A stretch of 64,000 nt of DNA. It comes from Galbibacter kalidii (GTDB lineage: Bacteria > Bacteroidota > Bacteroidia > Flavobacteriales > Flavobacteriaceae). The translations under genes and the position numbers were made by a program. Shown one piece after another: positions 43,478 to 54,900 of this stretch. Numbering within the stretch: position 1 is the stretch's first letter; each line of letters begins with the position of its first letter. The stretch lies in NCBI RefSeq assembly GCF_026241135.1, contig NZ_JAPFGA010000005.1, positions 124,001 through 188,000 of the forward strand, in the 5' to 3' direction. Under the pieces are notes generated by a model. It had not been told where the DNA came from. It was given only the letters and a program-made list of their open reading frames with translations, and made no database searches.

Positions 43478-45043
43478 TTAATTGGCCCAGGTTTTACCCT
43501 CGGGAGTCAACCTCCATTTGAAATAGGCATCCAAGACTTTCATCGATTTCTCACTTGGAACAGGTCCCACATGAGGGTCTGCATCTAAATACATTACTTC
43601 AGGGTTTGCATCACTGAATGGTGGCCATTCTGGCACCCCTTCTCCATTTGGGTCGCCATATTTGGCAAAGTTGGTCCAATAGGTACCCATTATTTCAGAA
43701 AGATCCAGATCTGATTGGGTGAGATCGTCAGGCTTTAGGGTGTCCAGCGTCATAAAGGCATAAGCAACCTCCTGTCCATGAGGTGATCCCATACCATGCT
43801 TTGGAGAATCTTCGGGGTATTCCGGATGCTGGTCGAAATAGTAATAAAAAACGTTGGACTTTCCCGTTTGAGACTGCAAACGTGCCCAAATCCAGGTTTG
43901 CCATCCAAAGGCAGCATCGCGGTTTAAATCACGAGCTGTTTTGGGAATACGCTCTTTACCAACTGGATAAACAGATAATAGTGTGTCCGCAAATTTCCCA
44001 TAACGCTTTTGAACACCTGCGACAAATTCCTCAGGTGAGTTAGTACGGGTAAAACTGATCCCTTCGTCTGAATTATATCCAATCATTACAGGAACGTCAT
44101 TGTAATCTCCATTTTCGTATAGTTTGGACTGAACATCGGGAATTACATAGCCGTCGGTAATAGGCCACCCGCCTCCCATACCAAACCCCATTGGCAAACT
44201 GTCCGGTGGTAACTTTCGCAATTCTGTAATAGAAGAAAACCCTGTTTTTTGAAGATATGATTCCCCATCGCCTTCAGCCTGTTGAAGTGTTTTCATGTTT
44301 TCTCCGGGATAAGTGGTTGGACGGGTAGGGCCAAACGACCCACCGCTTTGAGAGATAGCCCCCTGAAATAACCCCTTGGCCAAAGGTGATGCACACAACA
44401 TGCTCACGGATATTCCGCCAGCTGATTCACCAAAAATGGTCACTTTGTCGGGATCACCGCCAAAAGCAGCTATATTTTTCTGTATCCACTGAAGACCTGC
44501 AATCTGATCGAGCAAACCATAGTTCCCTGATACTTTGTTAGCATTTTCTGCACTTAATTCAGGATGGGCCAAAAAACCAAGTTGACCAACGCGGTATGCT
44601 ACTGTAACCACTACAACTCCTTTTTCTGCGAGTTTTACGCCACTGCAAACGGGATCTGCTGTCGTTCCAACAGAAAATCCACCACCATAGATCCATACCA
44701 TTACCGGCAGCTTTTCCTGATCCGATTTTGCCGGTGTCCATACATTCAGGTATAAGCAATCTTCGCTTTTACCAGATCGTGGATTACCGCCCTGATAGGG
44801 TGAAGGAGCATATTCCGTCGCCTGCTTTACTCCCTTCCATTTTTCAGCAGGAAGCGGGGCTTTCCAGCGCTGGTCACCAACAGGGGGAGCCGCGAATGGA
44901 ATGCCTTTAAAAACACGTAAACCATTTTCTAATGTTCCCTGTAAAATTCCCTCTTCAACTTCAACCTGGGCAGGATGCTGTGTTGAACAAGAGAATACAG
45001 ATACTGATACAACTAATAAAAATAATAGACTTCCTCGTTTCAT
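43478..45043 (-). CDS. Type-B carboxylesterase, lipoprotein
   Basis: A 521-residue protein. ATG 45043 opens a lipoprotein signal ending VFSC (Cys 19). Type-B esterase features: FKGIPFAAPPVG, SEDCLYLNVW, oxyanion loop IYGGGFS, nucleophile S207 in FGESAGG, and HGQEVAYAF near 425 with the likely catalytic His. It may remove acetyl, feruloyl or similar esters from the glycan. Its upstream region holds two inverted repeats (45065-45095 and 45103-45158). Confidence 0.9.
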   Translation of the reverse strand: MKRGSLLFLLVVSVSVFSCSTQHPAQVEVEEGILQGTLENGLRVFKGIPFAAPPVGDQRWKAPLPAEKWKGVKQATEYAPSPYQGGNPRSGKSEDCLYLNVWTPAKSDQEKLPVMVWIYGGGFSVGTTADPVCSGVKLAEKGVVVVTVAYRVGQLGFLAHPELSAENANKVSGNYGLLDQIAGLQWIQKNIAAFGGDPDKVTIFGESAGGISVSMLCASPLAKGLFQGAISQSGGSFGPTRPTTYPGENMKTLQQAEGDGESYLQKTGFSSITELRKLPPDSLPMGFGMGGGWPITDGYVIPDVQSKLYENGDYNDVPVMIGYNSDEGISFTRTNSPEEFVAGVQKRYGKFADTLLSVYPVGKERIPKTARDLNRDAAFGWQTWIWARLQSQTGKSNVFYYYFDQHPEYPEDSPKHGMGSPHGQEVAYAFMTLDTLKPDDLTQSDLDLSEIMGTYWTNFAKYGDPNGEGVPEWPPFSDANPEVMYLDADPHVGPVPSEKSMKVLDAYFKWRLTPEGKTWAN

Positions 45044-45102
45044 CTGTTTAAAATTTTTTGATTTCTGAATGTTCAAAAAATTTAAATACATTCAGGAACT
45101 CT

Positions 45103-45158
45103 CATGAACTTATTTTAATCATCACTCTGCGTGAAATTTTTGATTAAAAAAGTTCATG
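45103..45158 (-). other. Long stem-loop between the alpha/beta hydrolase and esterase genes
   Basis: CATGAACTT.TTTTAATCA at one end and its complement at the other pair over about 18 bp with one bulge, around an approximately 19-base loop. A smaller inverted repeat (CTGAATG/CATTCAG, 45065-45095) follows. Either could attenuate or stabilise parts of the minus-strand operon. Confidence 0.55.
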
Positions 45159-45202
45159 GTCGTTTCATTTTTTTTCTTTCAATCTTTAATGTGAGCAAAG
45201 CA

Positions 45203-46198
45203 CTATTGCTTTAATCCGTACAAAAACCCATTTAAAACTTCTACTGTTCGTTCCAGTTGATCATGATGCAGATTGTGTCCGGCGTCATCGATGTGTACGA
45301 GCTTACCATTCTGCATCACACTGACCGCTTCCTTATGTACTTTGCGCTGCTCTGGCGAGGCGTCAGCTTTAAGAATAAGGGCTGGTACAAGGATCTTTGC
45401 CAGCGATTCGCCGGTTCTCATCGTTCCCGACATGGCCTGCCATGTTTCATCTGAATAGGCGCCGTGATATTGTTTTTTTGAGAGCGCCCAATATTGGCAA
45501 TCCACCAAATCCCATTTTGGTGTGTTGATTTTGCAAGTCTCTACCAGTTTTTCATAATTGTAATTATTTTGCGCTACTAAGGTTTCAGGAGGGCCAAACA
45601 TACTTACTGAAAGGGGTTCCGGTTCCTGCTTCTCACTTTTTGCCTCATTGCTTTCGGATTCCTTATCCGATGTATCGCGTTCTTCCGTATTTCGCCGTGG
45701 GCGTGGACCTCTGGGCCCCAGACCGGGATCCAGCATGATAATTGCTTTCGCCAAATCAGGATACTCTGCACCAACCCGCATCACCGTAGCAGCGCCCATG
45801 GAATGTCCCATCAGGATAGGCTTTTCGAAGTTCATCGCACGCACGAACCCTACCACGTCTTTTACCAACGTGTTACCGTCATCGGCAGGGGTAAATGGAT
45901 CTGACAGACCGTGCCCCCGGGCATCAAGCATATATATGTTGTATGAGTCCTGTAGCTTCCAGGTAAGCGTGGTCCAGCTAAGTCCGATATCCGTAACGCC
46001 ATGAACCATCACGATAACCGGCTTTTCCGGTGCCGGAACGGCATGGTAATAGTGGATGCGAATTCCGTTTGCGTACACATAGCCGTCCGACCATCCGTCA
46101 GGGATCTCCGGGGTATCCTTGGCGTTTGCAATGGCAGGTAACAGGATCAATAGACCCAACATTCGCAAGTAGATGTAGATTTTTTTTGCTTTTTTCAT
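45203..46198 (-). CDS. Secreted alpha/beta hydrolase
   Basis: A 331-residue protein. ATG 46198 is chosen because an AAAGGAG ribosome-binding-like sequence lies upstream and a signal peptide (ending IANA) follows. Fold motifs: MVHGVTDIGLSW (65-76), LDARGHG, nucleophile S133 in GHSMGAA, and DDAGHNLHHDQ with the catalytic His near the end. An Arg/Glu/Lys-rich segment (about 186-220) is an extra loop. Substrate unknown; an esterase for glycan decorations is inferred. 57 bp downstream of the AraC gene. Confidence 0.85.
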   Translation of the reverse strand: MKKAKKIYIYLRMLGLLILLPAIANAKDTPEIPDGWSDGYVYANGIRIHYYHAVPAPEKPVIVMVHGVTDIGLSWTTLTWKLQDSYNIYMLDARGHGLSDPFTPADDGNTLVKDVVGFVRAMNFEKPILMGHSMGAATVMRVGAEYPDLAKAIIMLDPGLGPRGPRPRRNTEERDTSDKESESNEAKSEKQEPEPLSVSMFGPPETLVAQNNYNYEKLVETCKINTPKWDLVDCQYWALSKKQYHGAYSDETWQAMSGTMRTGESLAKILVPALILKADASPEQRKVHKEAVSVMQNGKLVHIDDAGHNLHHDQLERTVEVLNGFLYGLKQ

Positions 46199-46254
46199 AT
46201 TAATTACTCCTTTCTGCTTTTTTAATTTAATTGTATAAACATTGTTCACTTGAA

Positions 46255-47142
46255 TTATCTCTTATAGTCTTTTTTATATTTTGAAGGTGAAAGTCCCAAA
46301 ACCTGTTTGAACATTCTGGAAAAATAAAAGGGATCGGTAAATCCCAGGGCATTGGCAATTTCCTTTACATTCATATTGGTAAAGTACAGGTACTGACAGG
46401 ATTTCTGAATTTTCAGATGGATAAAATATTTGATCGGAGATGTTCCGGTTGCTGTTTTAAATAACTCCGAATAACGTGATACCGATAGAAACTGTTCAGA
46501 CGCCAGGTCATTGACGGAAAGCGATTTGTCAATATGCTTTTTCATGAAATTTATGGATTCATTCACCGGGTTTTTCCGCTCTGTCGGATCATTGGTCCGG
46601 GATTGATAAATAAAGGAACTTATATAATGTAAAAGATATATGTTGGAGAGCTCCAGAGAGGCGTCATCAAAGCTGTTTTCCAAAAGTTTGATCATTTTTA
46701 AGAACAATTCTGTTCTCTGCTCGTCGTAAGGAATTTTGATCGTTTTTTCCGAATTGTATTTCAATAACCTTTCGTATATTGAATCAGCATTGTTTCCGAT
46801 AAAGTGAATCCAGTAAATACTCCATGGATTGGATAGGGAACTTTTATAATGATGTGGAATGCCAACGGGAATAATAAAAAACTCGTTAGGTTGAAGTTCT
46901 AATTCTTCGTTCCCGATAAAAATAACTCCCTTCCCTTTCACACAATATAACAGGATATATTCGTCACACCCTTTTTTTCTTTCACGGTCGTGATAATTGG
47001 CAAAAGGGTAGTACCCGATAGCGGTTATATACAGGGAATTTATAATCGGGTTCACTTCAATTTTCTTCCTTACATCAGGAGGCAAGACGATCATCCTTTG
47101 ACCTACAAAACCTTCTTTGATCTTCAGGGATTCATTGTCCAT
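46255..47142 (-). CDS. AraC family regulator of the galactan locus
   Basis: A 295-residue protein. ATG 47142 is preferred; the frame extends upstream to 47277, but that extension is hydrophobic and unlike AraC cupins. The cupin sensor includes CDEYILLYCVKGKGVIF near 58-75. The DNA-binding domain is about 190-290: VNDLASEQFLSVSRYSELFK and VKEIANALGFTDPFYFSRMFKQ. It is divergent from the GH2-MFS-DUF5107 operon and heads the minus-strand enzyme genes, so it probably controls both. Ligand inferred to be a galactan sugar. Confidence 0.9.
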   Translation of the reverse strand: MDNESLKIKEGFVGQRMIVLPPDVRKKIEVNPIINSLYITAIGYYPFANYHDRERKKGCDEYILLYCVKGKGVIFIGNEELELQPNEFFIIPVGIPHHYKSSLSNPWSIYWIHFIGNNADSIYERLLKYNSEKTIKIPYDEQRTELFLKMIKLLENSFDDASLELSNIYLLHYISSFIYQSRTNDPTERKNPVNESINFMKKHIDKSLSVNDLASEQFLSVSRYSELFKTATGTSPIKYFIHLKIQKSCQYLYFTNMNVKEIANALGFTDPFYFSRMFKQVLGLSPSKYKKDYKR

Positions 47143-47299
47143 AATTAAGGGTACTTGACAGTTGGATTTATTTGTACAAGCTACGGAAAATTTGCTATTT
47201 GTTAAAATAAGATCATTGATTTTGATTGAAATTAAAATATAAAAGCTAAAAAATAATAAAATCGTAAAATAATCCATTTAATTGCTATGAATATCCATG

Positions 47300-47328
47300 T
47301 TGACGGGAAGGGAATGCCGTTAATTTTG
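47300..47328 (+). promoter_or_regulatory. Bacteroidota promoter (TTG-N18-TAATTTTG)
   Basis: TTG at 47300-47302 and TAATTTTG at 47321-47328 have an 18-base spacer, close to the TTG-N17-19-TAnnTTTG consensus. It lies 52 bp before the GH2 start at 47380. It is the best promoter match in the window. Confidence 0.6.
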
Positions 47329-47379
47329 TTAGCTAAACAGTTGAGGAAATACTGTAATTAACTAATCCAAAACAAACTT

Positions 47380-50250
47380 ATGATAACACCTGATCGACAA
47401 AAAAGGATCAATGATATCAGGAATTTACTGCTGATATGGTGCTTTTCAGTATTATTTTTTTCCTGCAACACGAGGCATTCGGACACATTATCAAAACTGG
47501 ATTTATCCGGAAAATGGGCATTCAGGATTGATTCCACGGATGTGGGGACCGATCAGCAGTGGTTTAATCAGGAATTCGAAGATGTTGTAACCCTTCCAGG
47601 CTCCATGACCACCAACGGAAAAGGGAATGATATAGGACTTTCCACGCCCTGGACGGGATCTTTTCTGGATTCCTCCTATTTTAAAGCTGCTTCCTATAAA
47701 AAATACAGGCAAGAGGGAAATATAAAGGTGCCTTTTTGGTTACAACCCGAAAAATATTACAAAGGGGTGGCGTGGTATCAGAAACAAATTGAGATCCCTT
47801 CCGACTGGAAAGGAAAATCCCTGGAGTTTAAAATAGAAAGGGGTCATTGGGAAACCATGGTATGGCTGGACGATCAACTCCTGGGAACTGAAAATAGCCT
47901 GGGAACACCTCAGGTATTTGAGCTCCCGGGAAATTTGGACCCCGGAACATATACGCTATCTGTTAAAGTGGACAACCGGGTCAAAGATATTGATGTAGGC
48001 ATTAACTCCCACAGTATCTCAGACCACACACAATCCAACTGGAATGGTATGGTGGGGGAACTCTCCATAAAAGCAAAACCACTTGTCCATATCGAGGAAA
48101 TGACCCTATACCCGGATGTAGATAAAAAGGAAGTGAATGTAAAACTTATCATTGCCAATGGATCGAGTAGCAAGCAGACCGTTAAGGCGCTGTTTAAAGT
48201 TACCGGCAGAGAAGAAAACCAGCCGAGGGAAGAAGCGGAAATCGCATTAGAAAAGGGAAAGAACAATTTTGAATTGAATTATGCCATGGGCGATTCCCCG
48301 GCTTTATGGGATGAGTTCACTCCCAATTTATACGAAATGTCCGTTCAATTAAATGGGGATGGTTTTGAAGACATCAGGAAAGAGCAATTCGGGATGCGAA
48401 AATTTGCAACCAAAGGCTCCCGGTTTACCATAAACAACAGGCTTACATTTATGAGGGGCACCCTGGAATGTGCCATATTCCCGAAAACGGGTTACCCGCC
48501 TACGGATAAGGAGGAATGGAAGCGGATCATAAATGTATGCAAGTCCTTTGGACTTAATCATATGCGCTTTCATTCCTGGTGTCCTCCCGAAGCAGCGTTT
48601 GATGCAGCAGACGAACTCGGATTCTACTTCCAGGTAGAATGTAGCTCATGGGCAAATTTTTCGACAACCATCGGCGACGGCTCTCCCCTGGACACCTATA
48701 TCATGGAGGAAAGCGAGCGTATAATAAAGGCCTACGGAAATCATCCGTCGTTTTGTTTTATGGCCTATGGCAATGAGCCGGGAGGAAAACACCACAAGGA
48801 GTATCTGAGAGATTTTGTAGAGTACTGGAAAATAAAGGATCCCCGGCGACTATATACGACAGCCGCAGGATGGCCTGTGATCGATCAAAATGATTTTAAC
48901 AGCACTTCAGATCCGCGTATTCAGGGATGGGGTCAGGGACTAAACAGTATTATCAATAAAGAAGCACCCAGCACGGATTATGACTGGAGCACCATCACAT
49001 CGCAATGGGAACAACCGACCATTAGTCATGAAATAGGGCAGTGGTGCGTATATCCCAATTTTGAGGAAATATCGAAATATACCGGCGTACTCAAACCGAA
49101 GAATTTCGAAATATTTAAGGAACGGTTGTATGAAAACGGCTTGGGTGGGATGGAAAAGGACTTTTTAATGGCTTCCGGAAAATTACAGGTGCTCTGTTAT
49201 AAGGCCGATATAGAAGCAGCACTTCGAACTCCGGGTTTTGGCGGTTTTCAGCTACTCGATTTACACGATTTTCCCGGGCAGGGAACCGCACTTGTTGGTG
49301 TGCTGGACCCGTTCTGGGAAGAAAAGGGATATATCAGTGCAGAAGAGTATAGCAGGTTTTGTAACTCTACAGTTCCTTTGGTGCGGTTATCCCAACGTGT
49401 TTTTGTCAATAGTGAATCCCTTGATGCTGCAATAGAAGTTGCACATTTTGGGGAAAAGGCTTTGAATGCCATTGTTCCGAAGTGGAAAATAAAACATTCC
49501 GATGGAGTGGTTTTTGCCCGAGGCGATTTACCGGAAACGGATATACCTCTTGGAAATGGAATTTCTCTGGGGAAAATACGTCATTCCTTATCCGGTATTC
49601 AGAAACCGGAAATGCTTACCCTTGAAGTATCAGTCAACGATTTTGTGAATTCCTGGACCATATGGGTCTATCCCGAAAAGCAGGATTTACAGGGAGAAAG
49701 TAAGGTTCGTATAGCCCGGCAACTGGGTGCAAAAGAGAAAAAATATCTCGAAGGCGGGGGCACATTGCTTCTGAGTCTCCCGAAAGGAAGCCTGAAATAT
49801 GAAGCCGGTGGTGATATCGCCGTCGGGTTTTCCAGTATATTCTGGAATACGGCCTGGACCAATGGACAGGCCCCTCATACCCTGGGTATCCTTTGCGACC
49901 CGGAACATCCGGCGTTCGCCTATTTCCCTACGCAAAACCACAGCAATTGGCAATGGTGGGATGCCATGAGTCATTCAAATGCTATCCGGCTGGACCATTT
50001 AAGCAACGGTATTAAACCTGTTCTAAGAGTAATTGACGATTGGTTCACCTCCGAATCACTCGGATTGCTGGTAGAATGTAAGGTAGGCGAGGGAAAACTG
50101 CTTATTTCCGGTATAGACCTTATGAAAGATCAACAGAGCCGGCCGGAAGCCAGGCAGTTGTTATACAGTCTGGAACGCTACATGAACAGTGATGCGTTCA
50201 CTCCTGAAACGCAGATAGCCTTTGATAAGGTCAAATCAATTCTAAAGTAA
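47380..50250 (+). CDS. GH2-family glycoside hydrolase, lipoprotein
   Basis: A 956-residue protein with a lipoprotein signal ending FFSC. GH2 order is visible: sugar-binding sandwich (WYQKQIEIPSDWKGK), Ig-like domain, and TIM barrel with FMRGTLECAIFPKTG, FHSWCPPEAAFDAADELGF, acid/base Glu in MAYGNEPGG near 465 and probable nucleophile Glu in SHEIGQWC near 551. A C-terminal region with VGEGKLLISGIDL is distinct from classic LacZ. Substrate uncertain; not clearly a beta-galactosidase. First gene of the plus-strand operon. Confidence 0.88.
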   Translation: MITPDRQKRINDIRNLLLIWCFSVLFFSCNTRHSDTLSKLDLSGKWAFRIDSTDVGTDQQWFNQEFEDVVTLPGSMTTNGKGNDIGLSTPWTGSFLDSSYFKAASYKKYRQEGNIKVPFWLQPEKYYKGVAWYQKQIEIPSDWKGKSLEFKIERGHWETMVWLDDQLLGTENSLGTPQVFELPGNLDPGTYTLSVKVDNRVKDIDVGINSHSISDHTQSNWNGMVGELSIKAKPLVHIEEMTLYPDVDKKEVNVKLIIANGSSSKQTVKALFKVTGREENQPREEAEIALEKGKNNFELNYAMGDSPALWDEFTPNLYEMSVQLNGDGFEDIRKEQFGMRKFATKGSRFTINNRLTFMRGTLECAIFPKTGYPPTDKEEWKRIINVCKSFGLNHMRFHSWCPPEAAFDAADELGFYFQVECSSWANFSTTIGDGSPLDTYIMEESERIIKAYGNHPSFCFMAYGNEPGGKHHKEYLRDFVEYWKIKDPRRLYTTAAGWPVIDQNDFNSTSDPRIQGWGQGLNSIINKEAPSTDYDWSTITSQWEQPTISHEIGQWCVYPNFEEISKYTGVLKPKNFEIFKERLYENGLGGMEKDFLMASGKLQVLCYKADIEAALRTPGFGGFQLLDLHDFPGQGTALVGVLDPFWEEKGYISAEEYSRFCNSTVPLVRLSQRVFVNSESLDAAIEVAHFGEKALNAIVPKWKIKHSDGVVFARGDLPETDIPLGNGISLGKIRHSLSGIQKPEMLTLEVSVNDFVNSWTIWVYPEKQDLQGESKVRIARQLGAKEKKYLEGGGTLLLSLPKGSLKYEAGGDIAVGFSSIFWNTAWTNGQAPHTLGILCDPEHPAFAYFPTQNHSNWQWWDAMSHSNAIRLDHLSNGIKPVLRVIDDWFTSESLGLLVECKVGEGKLLISGIDLMKDQQSRPEARQLLYSLERYMNSDAFTPETQIAFDKVKSILK

Positions 50251-50488
50251 AATCAACAGATCGAGCAAAATCCGGATTGGTAATTGTACCCTCAAATTTA
50301 TTTATTGTATTTTCCCAAATATGAATAACTGTACTGGAATTCGATATAAGATAATCCATTATTTTAAAAGGATATTCTATGTATAGAGAACTCCGAACAG
50401 TTTAAATTAGCAGGTATAAAAAGTAGTATACCGGGGATACTGTTATGGAGTTTTTCAACGGCTCCCTGTCAATTTTACGCTTAATAAA

Positions 50489-51910
50489 ATGGCTATAAGC
50501 AATCGAAATTTCAACCTGAAATATGTTTATGCCCTTGCCCTTATCTCTGCGATGGGGGGGCTGCTCTTCGGATATGACTGGGTAGTGATAGGAGGAGCAA
50601 AACCCTTTTATGAATTGTTTTTTGGTATTACGGGGTCCGCTACTTTACAGGGGTGGGCAGTCAGCAGCGCATTGGTAGGGTGTATATTCGGGGCCATGGT
50701 TTCGGGGGTGGTCTCGGACACCATAGGTCGTAAATGGCCATTGATGGCGTCTGCATTGCTTTTTCTGGTTTCCGCATTTGGTTCGGGTTATGCGGATGGC
50801 TTTACTGTATTTATCATATACCGCCTGATCGGGGGGCTGGGAATAGGCTTGGCCTCTACCTTGTCACCCATGTATATTGCTGAAATTGCACCTTCCGCAA
50901 GAAGGGGAAGGCTTGTTTCCATAAATCAGCTCACTATTGTTATAGGGATATTGCTTGCACAAATCGTAAATTACCTGATTGCCGAACCTGTTCCTGCGGA
51001 TTTCGAAGCTGCCGACCTCCTTTCTTCCTGGAACGGACAACAGGGCTGGAGATGGATGTTCTGGGCGGAAATGATCCCTGCCACTGTCTTTCTTTTCACC
51101 ATGCTGCTTGTTCCGGAAAGTCCCCGGTTTATGGTCAAACATCATCAGTATCAGAGAGCCGGGCACATCTTAACGCGGATCGGCGGCGCGGATTATGCAA
51201 GGGAACAACTGGACAACATGAAGAAAACACTTGTCAAAGAAAAAAACAACCGGAGGGTTACTTTTTCCGAACTAAAGAAACCTAAACTTTTAACCATCCT
51301 GACCATAGGGGTGATCTTGGCTTTTTTTCAGCAGTGGTGCGGAATCAATGTTATCTTTAATTATGCCGATGAGATCTTTGCCGCCGCAGGTTACAATGTG
51401 GGAGATATGCTGTTTAATATTGTCATAACCGGCAGTGTTAACCTAGTATTTACATTGGTGGCCATGAATACCGTTGATAAATGGGGGCGCCGGAGGTTAA
51501 TGCTATTCGGGGCATTAGGACTTACCTTGGTATATGCCATGCTCGGCAGTGCGTATTATTTCGGATTTTCCGGATGGCCCGTATTGCTTTTGGTGATAGT
51601 GGCCATAGCCATTTATGCTATGTCGCTCGCACCGATCACCTGGGTGATCCTTTCGGAGATCTTCCCGAATCGTTTAAGGGGACTGGCCATGTCCATAGCT
51701 ACTTTTTCACTATGGGTGGCCTCGTTCACACTTACTTTTTCATTCCCGGTACTGAATAAAGGACTGGGATCTTATGGTACCTTTTGGCTGTACAGCCTCA
51801 TATGCCTGGGAGGATATGTTTTTATCAAAAGGAAGCTTCCCGAAACCAAAGAAAAAAGCCTCGAAGAAATAGAGATTGAATTAACTGGAAAAAATGAGAA
51901 CAGCAAATAA
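50489..51910 (+). CDS. MFS sugar porter (SP family)
   Basis: A 473-residue protein with about twelve membrane helices. SP-family landmarks: GLLFGYDWVVIGGA at the first helix, SDTIGRKWPLM, YIAEIAPSARRGRLVSINQL, and PESPRFMVKH before the central loop, then VDKWGRRRLMLFG. It imports a monosaccharide by proton symport. It partners with the surrounding GH2 and DUF5107 genes, so its sugar is probably the locus product such as galactose, which is inferred. It overlaps the next gene by 17 bases. Confidence 0.9.
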   Translation: MAISNRNFNLKYVYALALISAMGGLLFGYDWVVIGGAKPFYELFFGITGSATLQGWAVSSALVGCIFGAMVSGVVSDTIGRKWPLMASALLFLVSAFGSGYADGFTVFIIYRLIGGLGIGLASTLSPMYIAEIAPSARRGRLVSINQLTIVIGILLAQIVNYLIAEPVPADFEAADLLSSWNGQQGWRWMFWAEMIPATVFLFTMLLVPESPRFMVKHHQYQRAGHILTRIGGADYAREQLDNMKKTLVKEKNNRRVTFSELKKPKLLTILTIGVILAFFQQWCGINVIFNYADEIFAAAGYNVGDMLFNIVITGSVNLVFTLVAMNTVDKWGRRRLMLFGALGLTLVYAMLGSAYYFGFSGWPVLLLVIVAIAIYAMSLAPITWVILSEIFPNRLRGLAMSIATFSLWVASFTLTFSFPVLNKGLGSYGTFWLYSLICLGGYVFIKRKLPETKEKSLEEIEIELTGKNENSK

Positions 51911-54900
51911 AGTAAAAGCCTGGAAAGCGAAAATTAACATTCCTACTTATGAAACGGGATCCCCTGAAAAATACCCTTTCTTTCTGGAAAAAAGAGTGTA
52001 CCAGGGGAGTAGCGGGGTTGTTTATCCGAACCCGGTAATAGAACAGATATCCGATCATCCTGTAGCAAAAGAGTGGAATGTTATATACCTGGAAAACCAG
52101 TACCTGAAGATCATGGTGTTGCCGGAGTTGGGTGGGAGAATTCAAATGGCTTTTGATAAAATAAAGCAACGGCACTTTGTGTACTACAACCATGTTATAA
52201 AACCTGCCCTGGTTGGATTGACGGGTCCCTGGATCTCTGGGGGAATAGAATTTAACTGGCCGCAACACCACCGTCCCAGTACCTATGAACCCGTTGACTC
52301 CTGTATTGAGGAAAATACCGACGGTAGTGTGACGGTCTGGGTGAGTGAGACCGAACGCATGTCTAGGACGAAGGGAATGGCCGGATTTACCCTGTACCCG
52401 GACAAAGCTTATCTGGAAATAAAAGGGCGGGTTTACAATCGCACACCGCACCCCCAGACCTTTCTTTGGTGGGCCAATCCGGCCGTAGCGGTCAACGATC
52501 ATTATCAATCGGTATTTCCTCCGGATGTTCATGCCGTATTTGATCACGGTAAGCGTGACGTTTCCGAATTTCCGATAGCTAGTGGGGAATATTATAAAGT
52601 GGATTATTCTCCTGGAACCGATATCTCCCGGTATAAAAATATTCCTGTCCCCACTTCCTATATGGCCATTACATCCAAATACGATTTTGTGGGGGGCTAC
52701 GAAAATGACACCGAAGCAGGGCTTTTACATATTGCAGATCACCATATTTCACCCGGTAAAAAGCAGTGGACCTGGGGTAATGGAGATTTCGGGCATGCCT
52801 GGGACAGAAACCTCACAGAGACAGACGGCCCCTATATAGAGCTCATGTGCGGGGTCTATACCGACAATCAACCCGACTTCTCCTGGTTGCATCCCTATGA
52901 GGAAAAGAGCTTTCGTCAATATTTTATGCCTTATCACAGTGTGGGAGTCGTTAAAAATGCCACAAAGAATGCCTTGGTGAACATGGAAAAGGAAGGTGAT
53001 AAAGTAGTTTTAAAAATATACGTAACAGCTGTTTACCCTGATAGTGATATAGTACTCTCAGCCAAAAAGGAAACCCTTTACAGGGAGCGGACAGATTTGA
53101 GACCGGAAAAAGGATATCAGGTCATGATAAACCTTCGGGGATACAAATTTCAAGAACTTGAATTCTGTCTTAGGGACGACCATGGTAATATACTCCTTAC
53201 GTGGGTCCCCGAACCTGAAGAAAAGATTGCAATTCCCAAAGCGGCCAAAGCTGCAAAAGCTCCCGGTGATATTGTATCAACAGAACAATTATATCTAACC
53301 GGATTACATCTTGAACAATACCGTCATGCCACTTATAATCCAGAGGATTATTATAAGGAAGCTCTGTCCAGGGAACCCGGGGATGTGAGAAACAATAATG
53401 CAATGGGACTTTGGTATCTCAGGAGAGGGCGCTTTAGAAAGGCATTGAAATTCTTTGAGACGGCCATTGCAACACTCACAGACAGAAATCCGAACCCTTA
53501 TGACGGGGAGGCATTTTTTAACAAGGGGATGTGCCTGAAATTTTTAGGGAACCTGGATAAATCTTACGAAGCCTTTTTCAAATCCTGCTGGAATGCGGCA
53601 TGGCAGGATGCAGGGTACTTTAATCTTGCACAGATCTGTTGTAGGAACAGGGAAGAAAAGGCGCTGGAACTGGTACAAAAATCTCTTATTAGGAACTGGC
53701 ACAATCACAAAGCCCGTCACCTTAAAGCCATTATATTGAGAAAACTTGGCCAATCGAAGGCCATCGAACAACTGATCAGTGAATCCCTGAAAATAGACCG
53801 GTTCAATTTTGGAATGCTTTTCGAAAAGTACCTGCTGAGCCTTGCGGAACAGGATCTGGAATATTTTAAATCGATGATGAGGGATTACGTTCACAATTAC
53901 ATAGAGTTGGCTATCGACTATGCTGAGGCCGGGGAGTATCTTTCGGCGATCAAAGTACTTGAATTGTATTCCGACGGAAAAAAGGAGTTTTACCCCATGG
54001 CAGCCTATTTTATGGCTTATTTCTACGCTAAAACAGGGCAACGGGAGAAATCCGATGCCTATTATAAAATCGCAGTAGAAATGCCTGTGGATTATTGCTT
54101 TCCGAACCGTTTGGAGGAGGTGGTTGTGCTCAAAACCGCTATAAAGGACAATCCGGAGGACAGTCATTCCCATTACTATCTGGGAAATTTCTGGTATGCT
54201 TCGAGACAGTACGATCACGCCAGGGAAGCCTGGGAAAAAGCGATTCGGTTAGATCCAGACAATGCCATTTGTCACCGAAACCTGGCCCTTTTATACTATA
54301 ATAAGACCGATGAGAAGGATTTGGCACAGACACATCTGGAAGAAGCCTTTTCCATAGGTAAAAAAAATGCAAGGATACTCATGGAACTGGACCAGCTCTA
54401 TAAAAAGAGAAACATTTCCGTTAAAACGCGGCTGCAATTGTTTGAACAGCACAGGGAACTCTGCAATTCAAGGGACGATACCTATCTGGAGCTTGCCACC
54501 TTGCACAATCTTCTCGATGATAGTGAGCGGGCGTTACATCTTATCGAATCGAGAAAATTCCATCCGTGGGAAGGAGGGGAAGGAAAGGTACCGTTTCAAT
54601 ACGTAACGGCAAAAATAGAAATAGCAAAAAAACTCATTATCCGTGGAGATTATCAGGAGGCTATTGCACATTTGGAGACAGCAAAGATATATCCGGAAAA
54701 CCTGGGCGAGGGTAAATTGTTCGGAACTCAGGAAAACGACATTGATTATTGGCTCGGAATTGCCTGTGAAAAGCTCGGGGATACATCCGGGGCGGCAGAA
54801 TATTTTAGAACGGCCTCTGTTGGCTTAAGTGATCCGAGCCCTGCAACGTTCTATAATGACCAGCAACCCGATAAAATATTCTACCAAGGGCTGGCCCTAC

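Noticed and set aside
51825-52547. Minus-strand frame of 240 codons opposite the DUF5107 gene
   Set aside because: It is the antisense of a well-supported gene and has no domain features of its own.
53544-54218. Minus-strand frame of 224 codons opposite the TPR region
   Set aside because: It is antisense to the TPR repeats, with low-complexity composition and no family match.
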